Shown piece by piece: positions 32,812-43,141 of a DNA stretch of 64,000 nucleotides (its first letter is position 1; every line of letters begins with the position of its first letter). Source of the stretch: Basidiobolus meristosporus CBS 931.73 (lineage: Eukaryota > Basidiobolomycota > Basidiobolomycetes > Basidiobolales > Basidiobolaceae). A program made the position numbers and the translations under genes. Where the stretch lies: assembly GCA_002104905.1 (NCBI GenBank), contig MCFE01000067.1, positions 124,001 through 188,000 of the forward strand, in the 5' to 3' direction. The notes beneath the pieces are model-generated. The model made no database searches. It was not told the DNA's origin and worked only from the letters and a program-made list of their open reading frames with translations.

Positions 32812-33544
32812 TACTTGGACCATTGATCATTCATACTCATCATTGCTCAATAATATGGAATACCATGACTGAAGGCAATACAATGCCAGAATAAACAACA
32901 CCGACATATCATCCAATAACCGCATAGTTTGATAGTGTTCGTAAAGCATAGCAATATTATACTGGACGATACTAGAATACTACAATAGTAAGTAGCATTA
33001 TTATACGATTCGGCCATACTCTCTTAGTTAAGGGATTGGCTAATATTCAAGTCCATATATACGACTTCACAATGTGAATACCATGACTAGAGGCAAATTA
33101 AATTCCAGAATAAATAGCACATTGACATATCATCCAAATACAATCTTGCTTGATTGCACTGTAAAGGTACCTCTCAAATGTAGAATGGGGTAGTTCAACT
33201 CTTGCAAAATGATAATCAAATAATCATGGATGGACGAATCGCTAATCGTCTTGAGAATTAACCCTGTTATGATGTTATGGAAGCAAAAAGTCATCTCTTA
33301 CGCAGCATGGTGAAATACGATCAGCCTTTTTGAAAAGGACATTTATGCGATTGCTCTCATCGTGACAGATGAATCAAATGATTCCTCAGTGAATCAGTCT
33401 TCTGTTACGTACTGAAAGAGTAATGTCCTTTAAAGAGTACGGAAATAAATAACGTGTATGTTATCTCGTAGATTCGACGGGGTAGTTTAAGGATATCTTT
33501 TAAAAGGTTAGGATGGTGACTAGTAGAAATATATTCAAAGTAAT

Positions 33545-33725
33545 ACTCGTTTCTACCGCTTTTCTTCTAACCAAACTTATTCTTTATTTGATTGTTTGAT
33601 TGGTATTTATACCTTGTTATGAGTCTGGTGATTTGTCTCGTTTACTTTTTTTCCGAGGCTACTAAGCCGTCTTTGTATGCGTTGATGTCACTTAACATCG
33701 AGTGATTCCTTACTCGTAAACTACC
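33545..33725. repeat. Dispersed repeat ending just upstream of tRNA-Pro copy 2
   Basis: About 165-180 bp similar to 51500-51655. Both contain TTCTAACCAAACTTA, TTTATTTGATTG, GATTGGTATTTATACCTT and TTACTC in the same order. It ends a few bases before the tRNA at 33732. It may be a piece of an LTR element that inserts beside tRNA genes. Confidence 0.6.
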
Positions 33726-33731
33726 ATCGGA

Positions 33732-33803
33732 GGCTCAATGGTCTAGTAGTATGATTCCTCGTTCGGGTCGAGGAGGTCCCGGGTTCAATTCCCGGTTGAG
33801 CCC
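33732..33803 (+). tRNA. tRNA-Pro(CGG), copy 2
   Basis: Identical in the mature part to copy 1 by eye. It lies 920 bp after array gene B; the extra distance holds a second copy of the array 3' UTR region (about 33075-33185) and a dispersed repeat. A TTTT run follows. Confidence 0.95.
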
Positions 33804-34099
33804 ATCATTTTACTTCACTTTATGCTCTTCAATATCTTTATTCGCACCTATGCAGCACCAGTGTATTAATGGGACAACATACAGTACATTAGTAGTACAG
33901 CATATCATGTGCCCGACAGTCAGATCATTAAAATTTCGAATGTCAACTTAGTAAAGCATTAAATAACTGATGATTCGCTTTTGTGGGTAAAATGGTTTAA
34001 CCATACTGATCAGTGTCGGTTCGAACATCTATTCTATGATATGGGTGTGCTGAGCTTCTACACATTTTAATATGATCCACGCATGGTAGACATTCATGA

Positions 34100-34373
34100 A
34101 TGTCACTACATGCTCAAAATACACACGAGTACAGTTGATCCGTGCTTGTTTACCACAATTTCATCTCAATAACACCTTTGAGAGGTGGAAATTGAAAAGA
34201 AGCAGGGGTAAATGGCTATGAGATGTAAGGGTATGAGCATATTGATGAGTGGTAGAGAGACAAATCGATTTCAGGCAGGATGAGTGCAGGGTTGCCAATG
34301 CCAACTATAAGTAGACTGACGCTTGCTACCAGATCTTCACTTACTATCATTTCAAGCTATTCCACTACTCATC
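34100..34373 (+). promoter_or_regulatory. Conserved promoter module of array gene C
   Basis: Nearly identical to the modules before B and D. CTATAAGTAG lies at 34305-34314. Confidence 0.65.
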
Positions 34374-34748
34374 ATGAAGTTCATTCTTTCCTTGTTGGCT
34401 GTGTCCTGTGCAATCCTATCCACCATGGGTGCCCCATTGCCACTCGATGCTATGGTAGATGTCCATACCGGACCCACAAGCCCTTCCTCAGCCAATCCAC
34501 CATCAGGCACAGGTACTGGAGGATGCGATGATATCCAAGCAAAGGTCAACGCACTTGGCCTTAACATCAAAGCAGTGGTGTGTCTGGGTGCCAAAGACTC
34601 ATTGCCTGCTGAGGCGACTGCCCCACCAGCCAACCCACCCGCAGGTTGCCCAGATGTGGATGCCAAGATCAGGGCACTAGGACTCAACATCCGAGCAGTT
34701 GTCTGCCTTCGAGATGGGATTCAGGTGTTTGCCGATGTAACGAACTAA
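34374..34748 (+). CDS. Array gene C: small secreted protein with two CX18C repeats
   Basis: 124 aa from the ATG at 34374, with the same plan as gene A. The linker is TSPSSANPPSGTGTGG, whose first part matches A and whose end matches F, so it looks mosaic. Signal peptide residues 1-20 match B. The downstream block to the next gene (865 bp, including a tRNA-Pro) is the same length as the one after A. Confidence 0.85.
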   Translation: MKFILSLLAVSCAILSTMGAPLPLDAMVDVHTGPTSPSSANPPSGTGTGGCDDIQAKVNALGLNIKAVVCLGAKDSLPAEATAPPANPPAGCPDVDAKIRALGLNIRAVVCLRDGIQVFADVTN

Positions 34749-35090
34749 TACTTGGACCATTGATCATTCATACTCATCATTGCTCAATAATATGGAATAT
34801 CGTGACTGAAGGCAATACAATGCCAGAATAAACAACACATTGACATATCATTCAAATACAATCTTGCTTGATTATGCTGTAAGGGTACCTCTCATATGAG
34901 ACATGAGGCAGTTCAGCTCTTACAAATTGACAATTGAACAATCATCAATGGACGAGTAGCTCATTGTGACTGCACACCTTGGAGCAAGATGATCGACCAG
35001 TTTGAAGAGGACGCTTAAGCATTTACCAGGCTGTAAAGCACGCTGTCAACTGTATCTAGTGACTCTTGATTGAAATGTTCAAACATCTGA

Positions 35091-35162
35091 GGCTCAATGG
35101 TCTAGTAGTATGATTCCTCGTTCGGGTCGAGGAGGTCCCGGGTTCAATTCCCGGTTGAGCCC
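35091..35162 (+). tRNA. tRNA-Pro(CGG), copy 3
   Basis: The mature sequence matches copies 1 and 2 by eye. It lies 342 bp after gene C, exactly as copy 1 lies after gene A. A run of five T follows. Confidence 0.95.
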
Positions 35163-35336
35163 TTCTTTTTACCTCACAATACACTTATTAATGGTACTAA
35201 AATTGCTAAAGTTGCATATTTTAAGCCTGATTGTCAATTCAGTTATATTTGAAGTGCTAGCTTAGCTCATAGAAACCAGAGAGTAGTCGAGTATAGAATG
35301 AACAGATAATGCGTTCTCATATATGGCAACAGATCA

Positions 35337-35613
35337 GGAATGTTGCTACATGCTCAAAATACACACGAGTACAGTTGATCCGTGCTTGTTTACCACGATT
35401 TCATCTCAATAACACCTTTGAGAGGTGGAAATTGAAAAGAAGCAGGGGTAAATGGCTATGAGATGTAAGGGTATGAGCATATTGATGAGTGGTAGAGAGA
35501 CAAATCGATTTCAGGCAGGATGAGTGCAGGGTTGCCAATGCCAACTATAAGTAGACTGACGCTTGCTACCAGATCTTCACTTACTATCATTTCAAGCTAT
35601 TCCACTACTCATC
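35337..35613 (+). promoter_or_regulatory. Conserved promoter module of array gene D
   Basis: Nearly identical to the modules before B and C. CTATAAGTAG lies at 35545-35554. Confidence 0.65.
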
Positions 35614-35988
35614 ATGAAGTTCATTCTTTCCTTGTTGGCTGTGTCCTGTGCAATCCTATCCACCATGGGTGCCCCATTGCCACTCGATGCTATGGTGGAT
35701 GTCCATACCGGACCCGCAAGCCCTTCTTTAGCCAGTCCACCATCAGGTGCAGGTGCTGGAGGATGTAGTGATATCCAAGCAAAGGTCAACGCACTTGGTC
35801 TTAACATCAAAGCAGTGGTGTGTCTGGGTGCCAAAGACTCATTGCCTGCTGAAGCGACTGCCCCACCAGCCAACCCACCCGCAGGTTGCCCAGATGTGGA
35901 TGCCAAGATCAGGGCGCTAGGACTCAACATCCGAGCAGTTGTCTGCCTTCGAGATGGGATTCAGGTGTTTGCCGATGTAACGAACTAA
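35614..35988 (+). CDS. Array gene D: small secreted protein with two CX18C repeats
   Basis: 124 aa from the ATG at 35614, with the same plan as gene A. The linker is ASPSLASPPSGAGAGG and the first repeat starts CSDIQAK instead of CDDIQAK. ATG-to-ATG distance from C is 1240 bp. The 3' flank diverges from the others after about 80 bp. Confidence 0.85.
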   Translation: MKFILSLLAVSCAILSTMGAPLPLDAMVDVHTGPASPSLASPPSGAGAGGCSDIQAKVNALGLNIKAVVCLGAKDSLPAEATAPPANPPAGCPDVDAKIRALGLNIRAVVCLRDGIQVFADVTN

Positions 35989-36569
35989 TACTTGGACCAT
36001 TGATCATTCATACTCATCATTGCTCAATAATATGGAATATCGTGACTGAAGGCAATACAATGCCATAATAAATAATACGTTGCCATATCGTCTAAATAAT
36101 GCACTGCTTTATTGCGTTTGCGAAGAGCCATGCGCTGAGGAAGTGAATTCGTATTTTAAAATATTGCCAGATTAGTTGGTCGAATATCATGAATACAAAC
36201 AATGATGTTTTGATATTACGGCAATAAGCCTATAGCAGTATGATGGATTTTTAAATATGAGATTTAGTGACACAAAAATAGGAGTATTTCTTGACGATTT
36301 TGCTCTTCAGTGAGAATATCAGATAAGGCCGCCGTAGTAATCATGTAGATGCCATAACCACAAAGCCTGAATGCCTTATGCAGGATTCATAGCCAAATGA
36401 CCAGGTAGATGAGGTGTATTCTTTGTTGGTCATCCGTGCTGATGGCATTTTTTGGGTTTCACATACCGAGATAAATCAGCGGTGTACGTGTGGCAACCTG
36501 ATTCTTTGCACAACTTTGATGTAGGTCGGGGTAAGTGATACTTCACGTATATGTATGTGGTAAGAGGGT

Positions 36570-36630
36570 CGAGCAAAATTGAATGTGATGGTTCCTTGTT
36601 TGGGTTAAGGAGGCCCTGTGTTGCTCATTT
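36570..36630 (+). pseudogene. Decayed tRNA-Pro relic after array gene D
   Basis: GTGATGGTTCCTTGTTTGGG and then TTAAGGAGGCCC follow the D-arm to T-arm order of the intact tRNA-Pro copies with several substitutions. The T arm and 3' acceptor are lost. Its place matches that of the intact tRNAs relative to the secreted-protein genes. Confidence 0.6.
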
Positions 36631-36988
36631 AAATTTCTAGCGTGACATATTGTACGTCCTGCATAATCTATCCAGTAAAATATAAAGTGCCAGCCTAACC
36701 CATGGAAGCAAGATAGTCCAGCTGATACGCTCTGTTGGAAAAAGTGACTAAACTCATTATGGGATACTGAATCAAGATCCTGGAGATCATATATGGCTGT
36801 GAAGCTAGAATATGCAGGTACACAATTCGATCGTGCCTATACGAACCAATTGTAGCTCAATAATACCTTTGAAAGCCAGAAATTGAAGAGAGGCAGGGGG
36901 AGTGACATTAAGTTGTAAGGATACCAACATATTGATGGGTGGTAGCGACACATCGATTTCCGACAGGATGAGTTCAGGGTTGATACAA

Positions 36989-37002
36989 CCAAATATAAGC
37001 GG
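36989..37002 (+). promoter_or_regulatory. TATA-like element of array gene E
   Basis: ATATAAGCGG at 36993-37002 stands where CTATAAGTAG stands in the other copies, about 50 bp before the ATG. Confidence 0.5.
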
Positions 37003-37052
37003 ATTGTAGAGGTGTTTAACCATCATTCCCTCAAACAACATCTAGACTCATC

Positions 37053-37430
37053 ATGCAGTTCATTCTTTCTTTGTTGGCTGTGTCTTGTGCCATCTTGGCC
37101 ACCATGGGTGCTCCCTTGCCACTTAACGCTATGGTGGATATCCATACCGGGCCCGCTGGCGCCCTGACACCCAGCAGCCCGCAACCAGGTGCAGGTACTG
37201 TAGGATGTGATGATATCCAAGCAAAGGTCAACGCACTTGGCCTTGACATCAAAGCGGTGGTGTGCCTGGGTGCCAAAGACTCATTGCCTGCTGAGGCGAC
37301 TGCCCCACCAGCCAACCCACCCGCAGGTTGCCCAGATGTGGATGCCAAGATCAGGGCGCTAGGACTCAACATCCGAGCAGTTGTCTGCCTTCGAGATGGG
37401 ATTCAGGTGTTTGCCGATGTAACGAACTAA
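37053..37430 (+). CDS. Array gene E: small secreted protein with two CX18C repeats
   Basis: 125 aa, start MQFILSLLAVSCAILATMGA. It has the most distinct linker of the central copies (AGALTPSSPQPGAGTVG) and LNAMVDI instead of LDAMVDV. The first repeat has LGLDIK. The second half is identical to the other copies by eye, so the two halves have different histories; gene conversion of the 3' half is a likely cause. Confidence 0.85.
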   Translation: MQFILSLLAVSCAILATMGAPLPLNAMVDIHTGPAGALTPSSPQPGAGTVGCDDIQAKVNALGLDIKAVVCLGAKDSLPAEATAPPANPPAGCPDVDAKIRALGLNIRAVVCLRDGIQVFADVTN

Positions 37431-37807
37431 TACTCGGACCATTAATCATACATACTCATCATTGCTTGATAATAAGAATACCATGACTAGAGGCAATACA
37501 ATATCAGAATAAATAATATATTGCCATATAATTCAAATACATAATTGTTTAATCATGCCGTAAAGGTACTTCTCGAATGTAAGTTGGGACTGTTCAGCTC
37601 TTGCAGAAGGACAATCCAATATTCATCAACGTGTGCGTAGCCCGTCATGTTTAAAATTAATCCTGCTATGATATTATAGCAGCAAGAAACCGTTTTATGC
37701 ACTGCCTGGTGCAATATTATCGGTCTGATGTGAAAGAGTGATTACTGTATTATACTACCTAATGATGGATGAAAAAAAATTCCTCACCGAAATCTTCATG
37801 CATCCAA

Positions 37808-37879
37808 GGCTCAATGGTCTAGTAGTATGATTCCTCGTTCGGGTCGAGGAGGTCCCGGGTTCAATTCCCGGTTGAGCCC
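37808..37879 (+). tRNA. tRNA-Pro(CGG), copy 4
   Basis: Same mature sequence as the other three by eye, 377 bp after array gene E. A TTTT run follows. Confidence 0.95.
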
Positions 37880-38380
37880 TTACTTTTACCTATCCATACA
37901 CACTTCAATATCGTTATTCACACCCATATAGTACCAGTATACTATTGGGACAACACATAGTATATCACTAGCACAATATATTACCTGCTTGACGGTTGGG
38001 TCAGTAAAATTTCAAATGCCAGTTTAGCTCATAGAAGCCATGTAGCATAGTTGAATATTAAAAATAAAAGACTAATATGATTTCAGGTAAGATAAACGAC
38101 TTCGACCACATGCAGACTAATATCAGGTCAAACTTCTGTTTGATGATGAATTAGCACATACTGAAGTCGGATTCATGTACGGATCAAGACCGAAAATGCA
38201 GGTGTGCACATTATATCGTATTTAAAAAACGATATTTTTATTTTAATGGTGCCCTTATAAGGTGGGGTTTGAAAGAAGCAGGGATGGATGGCTATGGGAT
38301 GTAAGGATATGAGCATACTAATGGGCAATAGTGAGATAAAGCGATCTCAGACAGGATGAGTGCAGGATTGCTACTGCCAA

Positions 38381-38390
38381 CTATAAGTAG
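38381..38390 (+). promoter_or_regulatory. TATA box of array gene F (CTATAAGTAG)
   Basis: The motif lies 59 bp before the ATG, inside a stretch (from about 38278) that resembles the B/C/D promoter module but is more diverged at its 5' side. Confidence 0.65.
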
Positions 38391-38449
38391 ACTGACGCTT
38401 GCTACCAGATCTTCACTTACTATCATTTCAAGCTATTTCACTACTCATC

Positions 38450-38824
38450 ATGAAGTTCATTCTTTCCTTGTTGGCTGTGTCCTGTGCAATCCTATCCACC
38501 ATGGGTGCCCCATTGCCACTCGATGCTATGGTGGATGTCCATACCGGACCCGCAAGCCCTTCTTTAGCCAGTCCACCATCAGGCACAGGTACTGGAGGAT
38601 GCGATGATATCCAAGCAAAGGTCAACGCACTTGGCCTTAACATCAAAGCAGTGGTGTGTCTGGGTGCCAAAGACTCATTGCCTGCTGAGGCGACTGCCCC
38701 ACCAGCCAACCCACCCGCAGGTTGCCCAGATGTGGATGCCAAGATCAGGGCGCTAGGACTCAACATCCGAGCAGTTGTCTGCCTTCGAGATGGGATCCAG
38801 GTGTTTGCCGATGTAACGAACTAA
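38450..38824 (+). CDS. Array gene F: small secreted protein with two CX18C repeats
   Basis: 124 aa from the ATG at 38450, with the same plan as gene A. Its linker joins the start of D (ASPSLASPPSG) to the end of C (TGTGG), a clear mosaic. Repeats and C-terminus match the others. Confidence 0.85.
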   Translation: MKFILSLLAVSCAILSTMGAPLPLDAMVDVHTGPASPSLASPPSGTGTGGCDDIQAKVNALGLNIKAVVCLGAKDSLPAEATAPPANPPAGCPDVDAKIRALGLNIRAVVCLRDGIQVFADVTN

Positions 38825-39254
38825 TACTTGAACCATTGATCATTCATACTCATCATTGCTCAATAATATGGAATACCGTGACTAGAGGCAATACAACACC
38901 AGAATAAACATTGACATATCATCCAATAACAGCATAGTATAAATATAATAGATTATATTAGAATACTACAGTAGCAAGTAGCGGTTTGATAGATAAGGAT
39001 TTAGCGAATACTCAAGTACATACATTCGGCTTCTTCGCCGTGAATTGCCACGAAATATAAGCTATAATGGTCGCTTCTTTGCTCAATATAACGCAAGTCA
39101 TATTTAAGCCTCCTTCCCCAAGATTCGTAGCTGAAATATAGTACAAGAAATCTTTTGTATGTATCGTACTACTGTGAACAAATTTCTAATAGACGGGCTT
39201 TAGCTAGAGTAAACCGATTCTTAGTGGGCTGCTTTATTATGGTAAATGATACTT

Positions 39255-39302
39255 TGTTAATGGCTCCTCATCCTGGTCCTAAATCCAATTCTCGGTTATT
39301 TT
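39255..39302 (+). pseudogene. Possible tRNA-Pro relic after array gene F
   Basis: GGCTCCTCATCCTGG and then GTCC-AAATCCAATTCTCGGTT keep the spacing of the anticodon arm and T arm of tRNA-Pro with many changes. It sits about 430 bp after gene F, within the range seen for the other tRNAs. Confidence 0.35.
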
Positions 39303-39685
39303 AGTTGGACTATGAAGAAAAAGATCAAATTCCCTGCATTCAATACATGAAAATTTAGGAGGAAGAGAATAGAAGGTAAGATTGCTATACTATTATCGGT
39401 ATAAATCGAGGGTAAATATATATATATAGTGTATATAGGAGACTGAATTCACCATCATACATAGCACATTTACTGAAAATGATACATAGGTATATCAAAG
39501 CTGGAAATATGCAGATAGCCAGTAGGATCATCAAGACGATTTGATAGCAATAATACCCATAACCTTAAACAGTGAAAGGAGGCAGGAGTGAATACCTAAG
39601 AGATGTAAGGATCCGAATATATTGCTGGGTACTATAGAGAGGCTAAAATATTTCAAGCAGGATGCGTGCTGGGTAGGAAAACTGA

Positions 39686-39695
39686 CTATAAGTAG
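39686..39695 (+). promoter_or_regulatory. TATA box of array gene G (CTATAAGTAG)
   Basis: The motif lies 59 bp before the ATG at 39755. It is kept although the rest of the promoter has diverged. Confidence 0.65.
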
Positions 39696-39754
39696 TCTGC
39701 TAGTTTTCACAATGTGCCTAACGATCATCCTCTCATACAGCTACTCCATTCATC

Positions 39755-40114
39755 ATGCAGTTTATTCTATCTTTGTTGGTCGTGTCCTGTGCTATCTTGA
39801 CCACTATGGGCGCCCCACTACCACTTAATGCTGTGGTAGATATCCACACCGGAACGGCTGTACCCTCAGCTCCCACCGGTGCTCAAGGATGTAGTGATAT
39901 CCAAGCAAAGGTCAACGCACTTGGCCTTAACATCAAAGCAGTGGTGTGTCTTGGAGCCAAAGACCCATTGCCTGCTGAGGTAACTGCCCCACCAGCCAAC
40001 CCACCTCCAGGTTGCCCAGATGTGGATGCAGAGGTCAGGGCACTAGGACTCAACATCCGAGCAGTCGCTTGCCTTCGAGATGGGATTCATGTGTTTGCCG
40101 ATATAACGAACTAA
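39755..40114 (+). CDS. Array gene G: diverged small secreted protein with two CX18C repeats
   Basis: 119 aa, start MQFILSLLVVSCAILTTMGA, linker AVPSAPTGAQG (shortest of the set). Repeats are CSDIQAKVNALGLNIKAVVC and CPDVDAEVRALGLNIRAVAC. The four Cys and their spacing are kept while several other positions change. This is what is expected of an older copy under constraint. No clear tRNA follows before the pseudogene copy. Confidence 0.82.
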   Translation: MQFILSLLVVSCAILTTMGAPLPLNAVVDIHTGTAVPSAPTGAQGCSDIQAKVNALGLNIKAVVCLGAKDPLPAEVTAPPANPPPGCPDVDAEVRALGLNIRAVACLRDGIHVFADITN

Positions 40115-40514
40115 TATCTAGGTCATTAATTATTTTTATGGGATTATATACATGCGTCTAATACCTTAATACCAATAAATACGTATGTCACGCCAATTAT
40201 CTTTAGTCACAATTTCCAGAATATGGTAGCAATGTAAGTAAGATGGCAAGGGACTGATACTGTATTGTGATTTCGGAATATAATTTTTGCCGCACTTTTT
40301 GGAAAGTTGGCCCATAAATAATGAATTTGTACACATTACAATGATGATACTACTCCCAATAGTTGGAAACTAACTCTCTTTAATCTCACTATTCGAGAAT
40401 TTTGGTTGGGACTGCAGCAGAGGAAGTGGGTGTATACATATAGATGTACAATATTCTGATCAGCATCAAGCAGCCTAGAATGCTGTGAATTTTCAAACTA
40501 ATTCATTAATCATC

Positions 40515-40892
40515 ATGAAGCTCATTTTATCCTTGTTGACTGTATCTTGTGCTATATTGACCACCATGGATGCTCCATTGCTACTCAATGACATGATGGA
40601 TATTACACGAGGGCCATAAGTCCCTCTTCTCTAGCCAACCTACCATCAAGCATAGATGCTGAAAGATGCGATGATATCTAAACGCAGGCCAACAAACTTA
40701 GTCTAGGTATCAAAGCAGTTGTGTATTTGAATGCCAAAAGACCCAATACCAGCTGAGGCGACTACCCCACCAGCTAACTTACCCCCAGGTTGCCCAGATG
40801 TGAATGCCAAGGCCAGGGCATTATGACACAACATCCGAGCAGTTGCCTGCCTTCGAGATGGGATTCAAGTGTTTACTGATGTAACGAACTAA
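40515..40892 (+). pseudogene. Array copy H: broken secreted-protein gene
   Basis: It starts MKLILSLLTVSCAILTTMDA and ends with the family's V-T-N stop. A deletion near 40603 shifts the frame and there is a TAA near 40679. The second repeat is mutated as well. It marks the distal edge of the array. Confidence 0.8.
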
Positions 40893-43141
40893 TACTTAGA
40901 CCACGGATCATTTATACCTATCATTGCTCAATAATATGAAATAGCGTGCTTAGAGAAAGCTATTGCCATAATAAATGATCCATTGTCATATCGTCTAAAT
41001 ACAATCTCGCTTGGTTATGCTGTAAAGGTACCTCTCAAATGTAAAGCAGGGTAGTTCAGCACTTACAAATTGATATCCAGACAATCAAGCATGAATGAGT
41101 TGCTCATCATGTCAATAATATATTCTGTGTTGATGTTGTGGTGGCACAAAACTATTTCTTGTGCAGCATGAAGCAACATGATCAGCCAGTTTGAAGAAAG
41201 TGCTTCAGTGACCACTGTATTGTGTTGCATCTTGATATATGTATCAATTCCATCACAGTATTAGTGCGCCTGAGGTAACAGTCTGGCAGCGCAAGAGTTG
41301 GAATTATGGATGTTGCTGGAGCTATTTGGAACCTTGAAGTGCGTCAGGGCCACAGAATAGTATATGGCTTTATTCTTAGTAATGCTGCTAGGAATTGTAC
41401 CTATAATGATATGACAAAGATCAGCTTAAAGTCTGAAGCTTGGCATCTGAATAACTCGTATTGCTGATGCACAAGTACAAATTCATAGCTAAGTAGGTAA
41501 CTGTAGCAGCCAAGGTGTACAGAAAGCAAGCAAACATATAGCTCATGTATAGCGGAGATGAGAAATGGGAGGCCATATAAAGTAGATTCTAAGTCAATAA
41601 TCTCTGGCGCAGCCTTTGAATTGATCTGTCCTCCAAACAGGTCTCCTACAATGGGCATATACCTTAGAGTAATAGATCCTTGGCTAGAACTATAGTTAGT
41701 GGTCAAAGCCTGCAGCAAGCTCAATTCTAGTGAGCAAGCTACTTTGATGAGTCTCATGAATCATTAGTCAATAGATATCAAAAGTTAAATATGATCAACC
41801 TGAGCCTGTCATATGGTATAGGTAGGTTCGCTAAAGTTTTTGCCAAATGGAAATACGTGCTTTTACCAAGTAATAGACAGTAGATGTATTTGAGGAAGGA
41901 TTTAATCTACATGCTCAACATTGACTAAATGAACCAGAATAGCTTCGCAATATTACCAAATACCAACCAAAAATCAGGTAGGTGGTCTGTAAAACAGTTA
42001 CCAAGCAAGGCAACCAATAAGGAGTGCTTTTAGGAAGAAAAGCCATGGGATTTAGGCGGTGGTTACTCTGGAGCGGAGTTCTATTCCACTCACCAAGTTG
42101 GATAAACATTTGGATCTCTCGGGTAGCAGAGATGTATCTGGTTCACTAGTGCAGGAAAAATGATCTTTGAAAGGCTTTTCAGATGGACTCATTTCCTAAC
42201 TGGATAACCAATCTCATAGCCTGATCTATATCTCCGATCACTATTTTGTTTGTGGCTCACCAATCCTGACCAGGCTGCCCAATTAAGCTATTAAGGCTTC
42301 GCCCAAAATAGCATATTTTCTCAGCGTAGATTGCAGCTAGCTGGTTCAAAGTCTCTTCCACTGATGGCAACTCCACTAGTCTATATTTTAAGCCCCATAA
42401 CAACGCAGATATACTATTATGTAATCCACCAAAAATGACAAATCACAACATACTATTCAAGGGAGCATCAGTTTATCCATATGTTATACTTTAACATCAT
42501 CGAAGTCATGTTTCAATTTGTCGCTCCTTATGGCACTGCTTAATCCATTATCCGACACATATGCGGCAAATAGTCTTTGAATGGATTGGTACTAGAGCCA
42601 TAGAATGTCGGTATTGTTCAACCTTATGGGAAAAGTAAGCCTGGTTTCAACCTTCTTAAAGCCACCTTTCTATTATCTTAGTCCAGCAGGATTTACATTT
42701 CGGAGGATATTCGGAGATTTCAGGTAAGTAATGTCCGCCAAGGTATGGGTACTTTTTGTTTATATTCAAGAGTCATGAGCATTAATTTCCTGTTCTGCAA
42801 CACACTCGACTCTCAATTTTTATCATATGAACAAACCCTAGTAAACAAATAGGTTTATCCGAATCCAATATTTTAAGCCACTGAACTCCTTCCAAGCCTA
42901 ATTCTATTAGGAGGCCATTTACCGGGATGGTTTCTCCAAACTAAAAGCTAAGCCAAATTAGGCAATCATCATCGGAAATATACCAAGGTAATCGGCATCA
43001 CAACTATACTCCACAATCGGTGGACAAGATCCTCCAGAAGAACATCATCAACATATTCCAGAATCAAGTAAACATTAGATTTATTGACAAACGCATTCTA
43101 CAAATGTACTGAGCAATCACTCTTATATGCAAGGTGGGCTT
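40893..43141. other. 2.2-kb gene-poor interval
   Basis: The first about 150 bp resemble the 3' flank of the secreted-protein array. The rest is A/T-rich with only short open frames. One minus-strand frame (41401-41757) and a short peptide-like stretch near 42240-42380 are open but match nothing I know. Confidence 0.4.

Noticed and set aside
37801-37880. Short inverted repeats in the array intergenic regions as possible terminators or CRISPR-like units
   Set aside because: They are tRNA-Pro cloverleaf arms. The repeated units are tRNA genes, not spaced CRISPR repeats.
41401-41757. 118-codon minus strand open frame, possibly a copia RNase H relic
   Set aside because: A few residues resemble copia RNase H spacing, but no catalytic motif is present and I could not extend the match either way.
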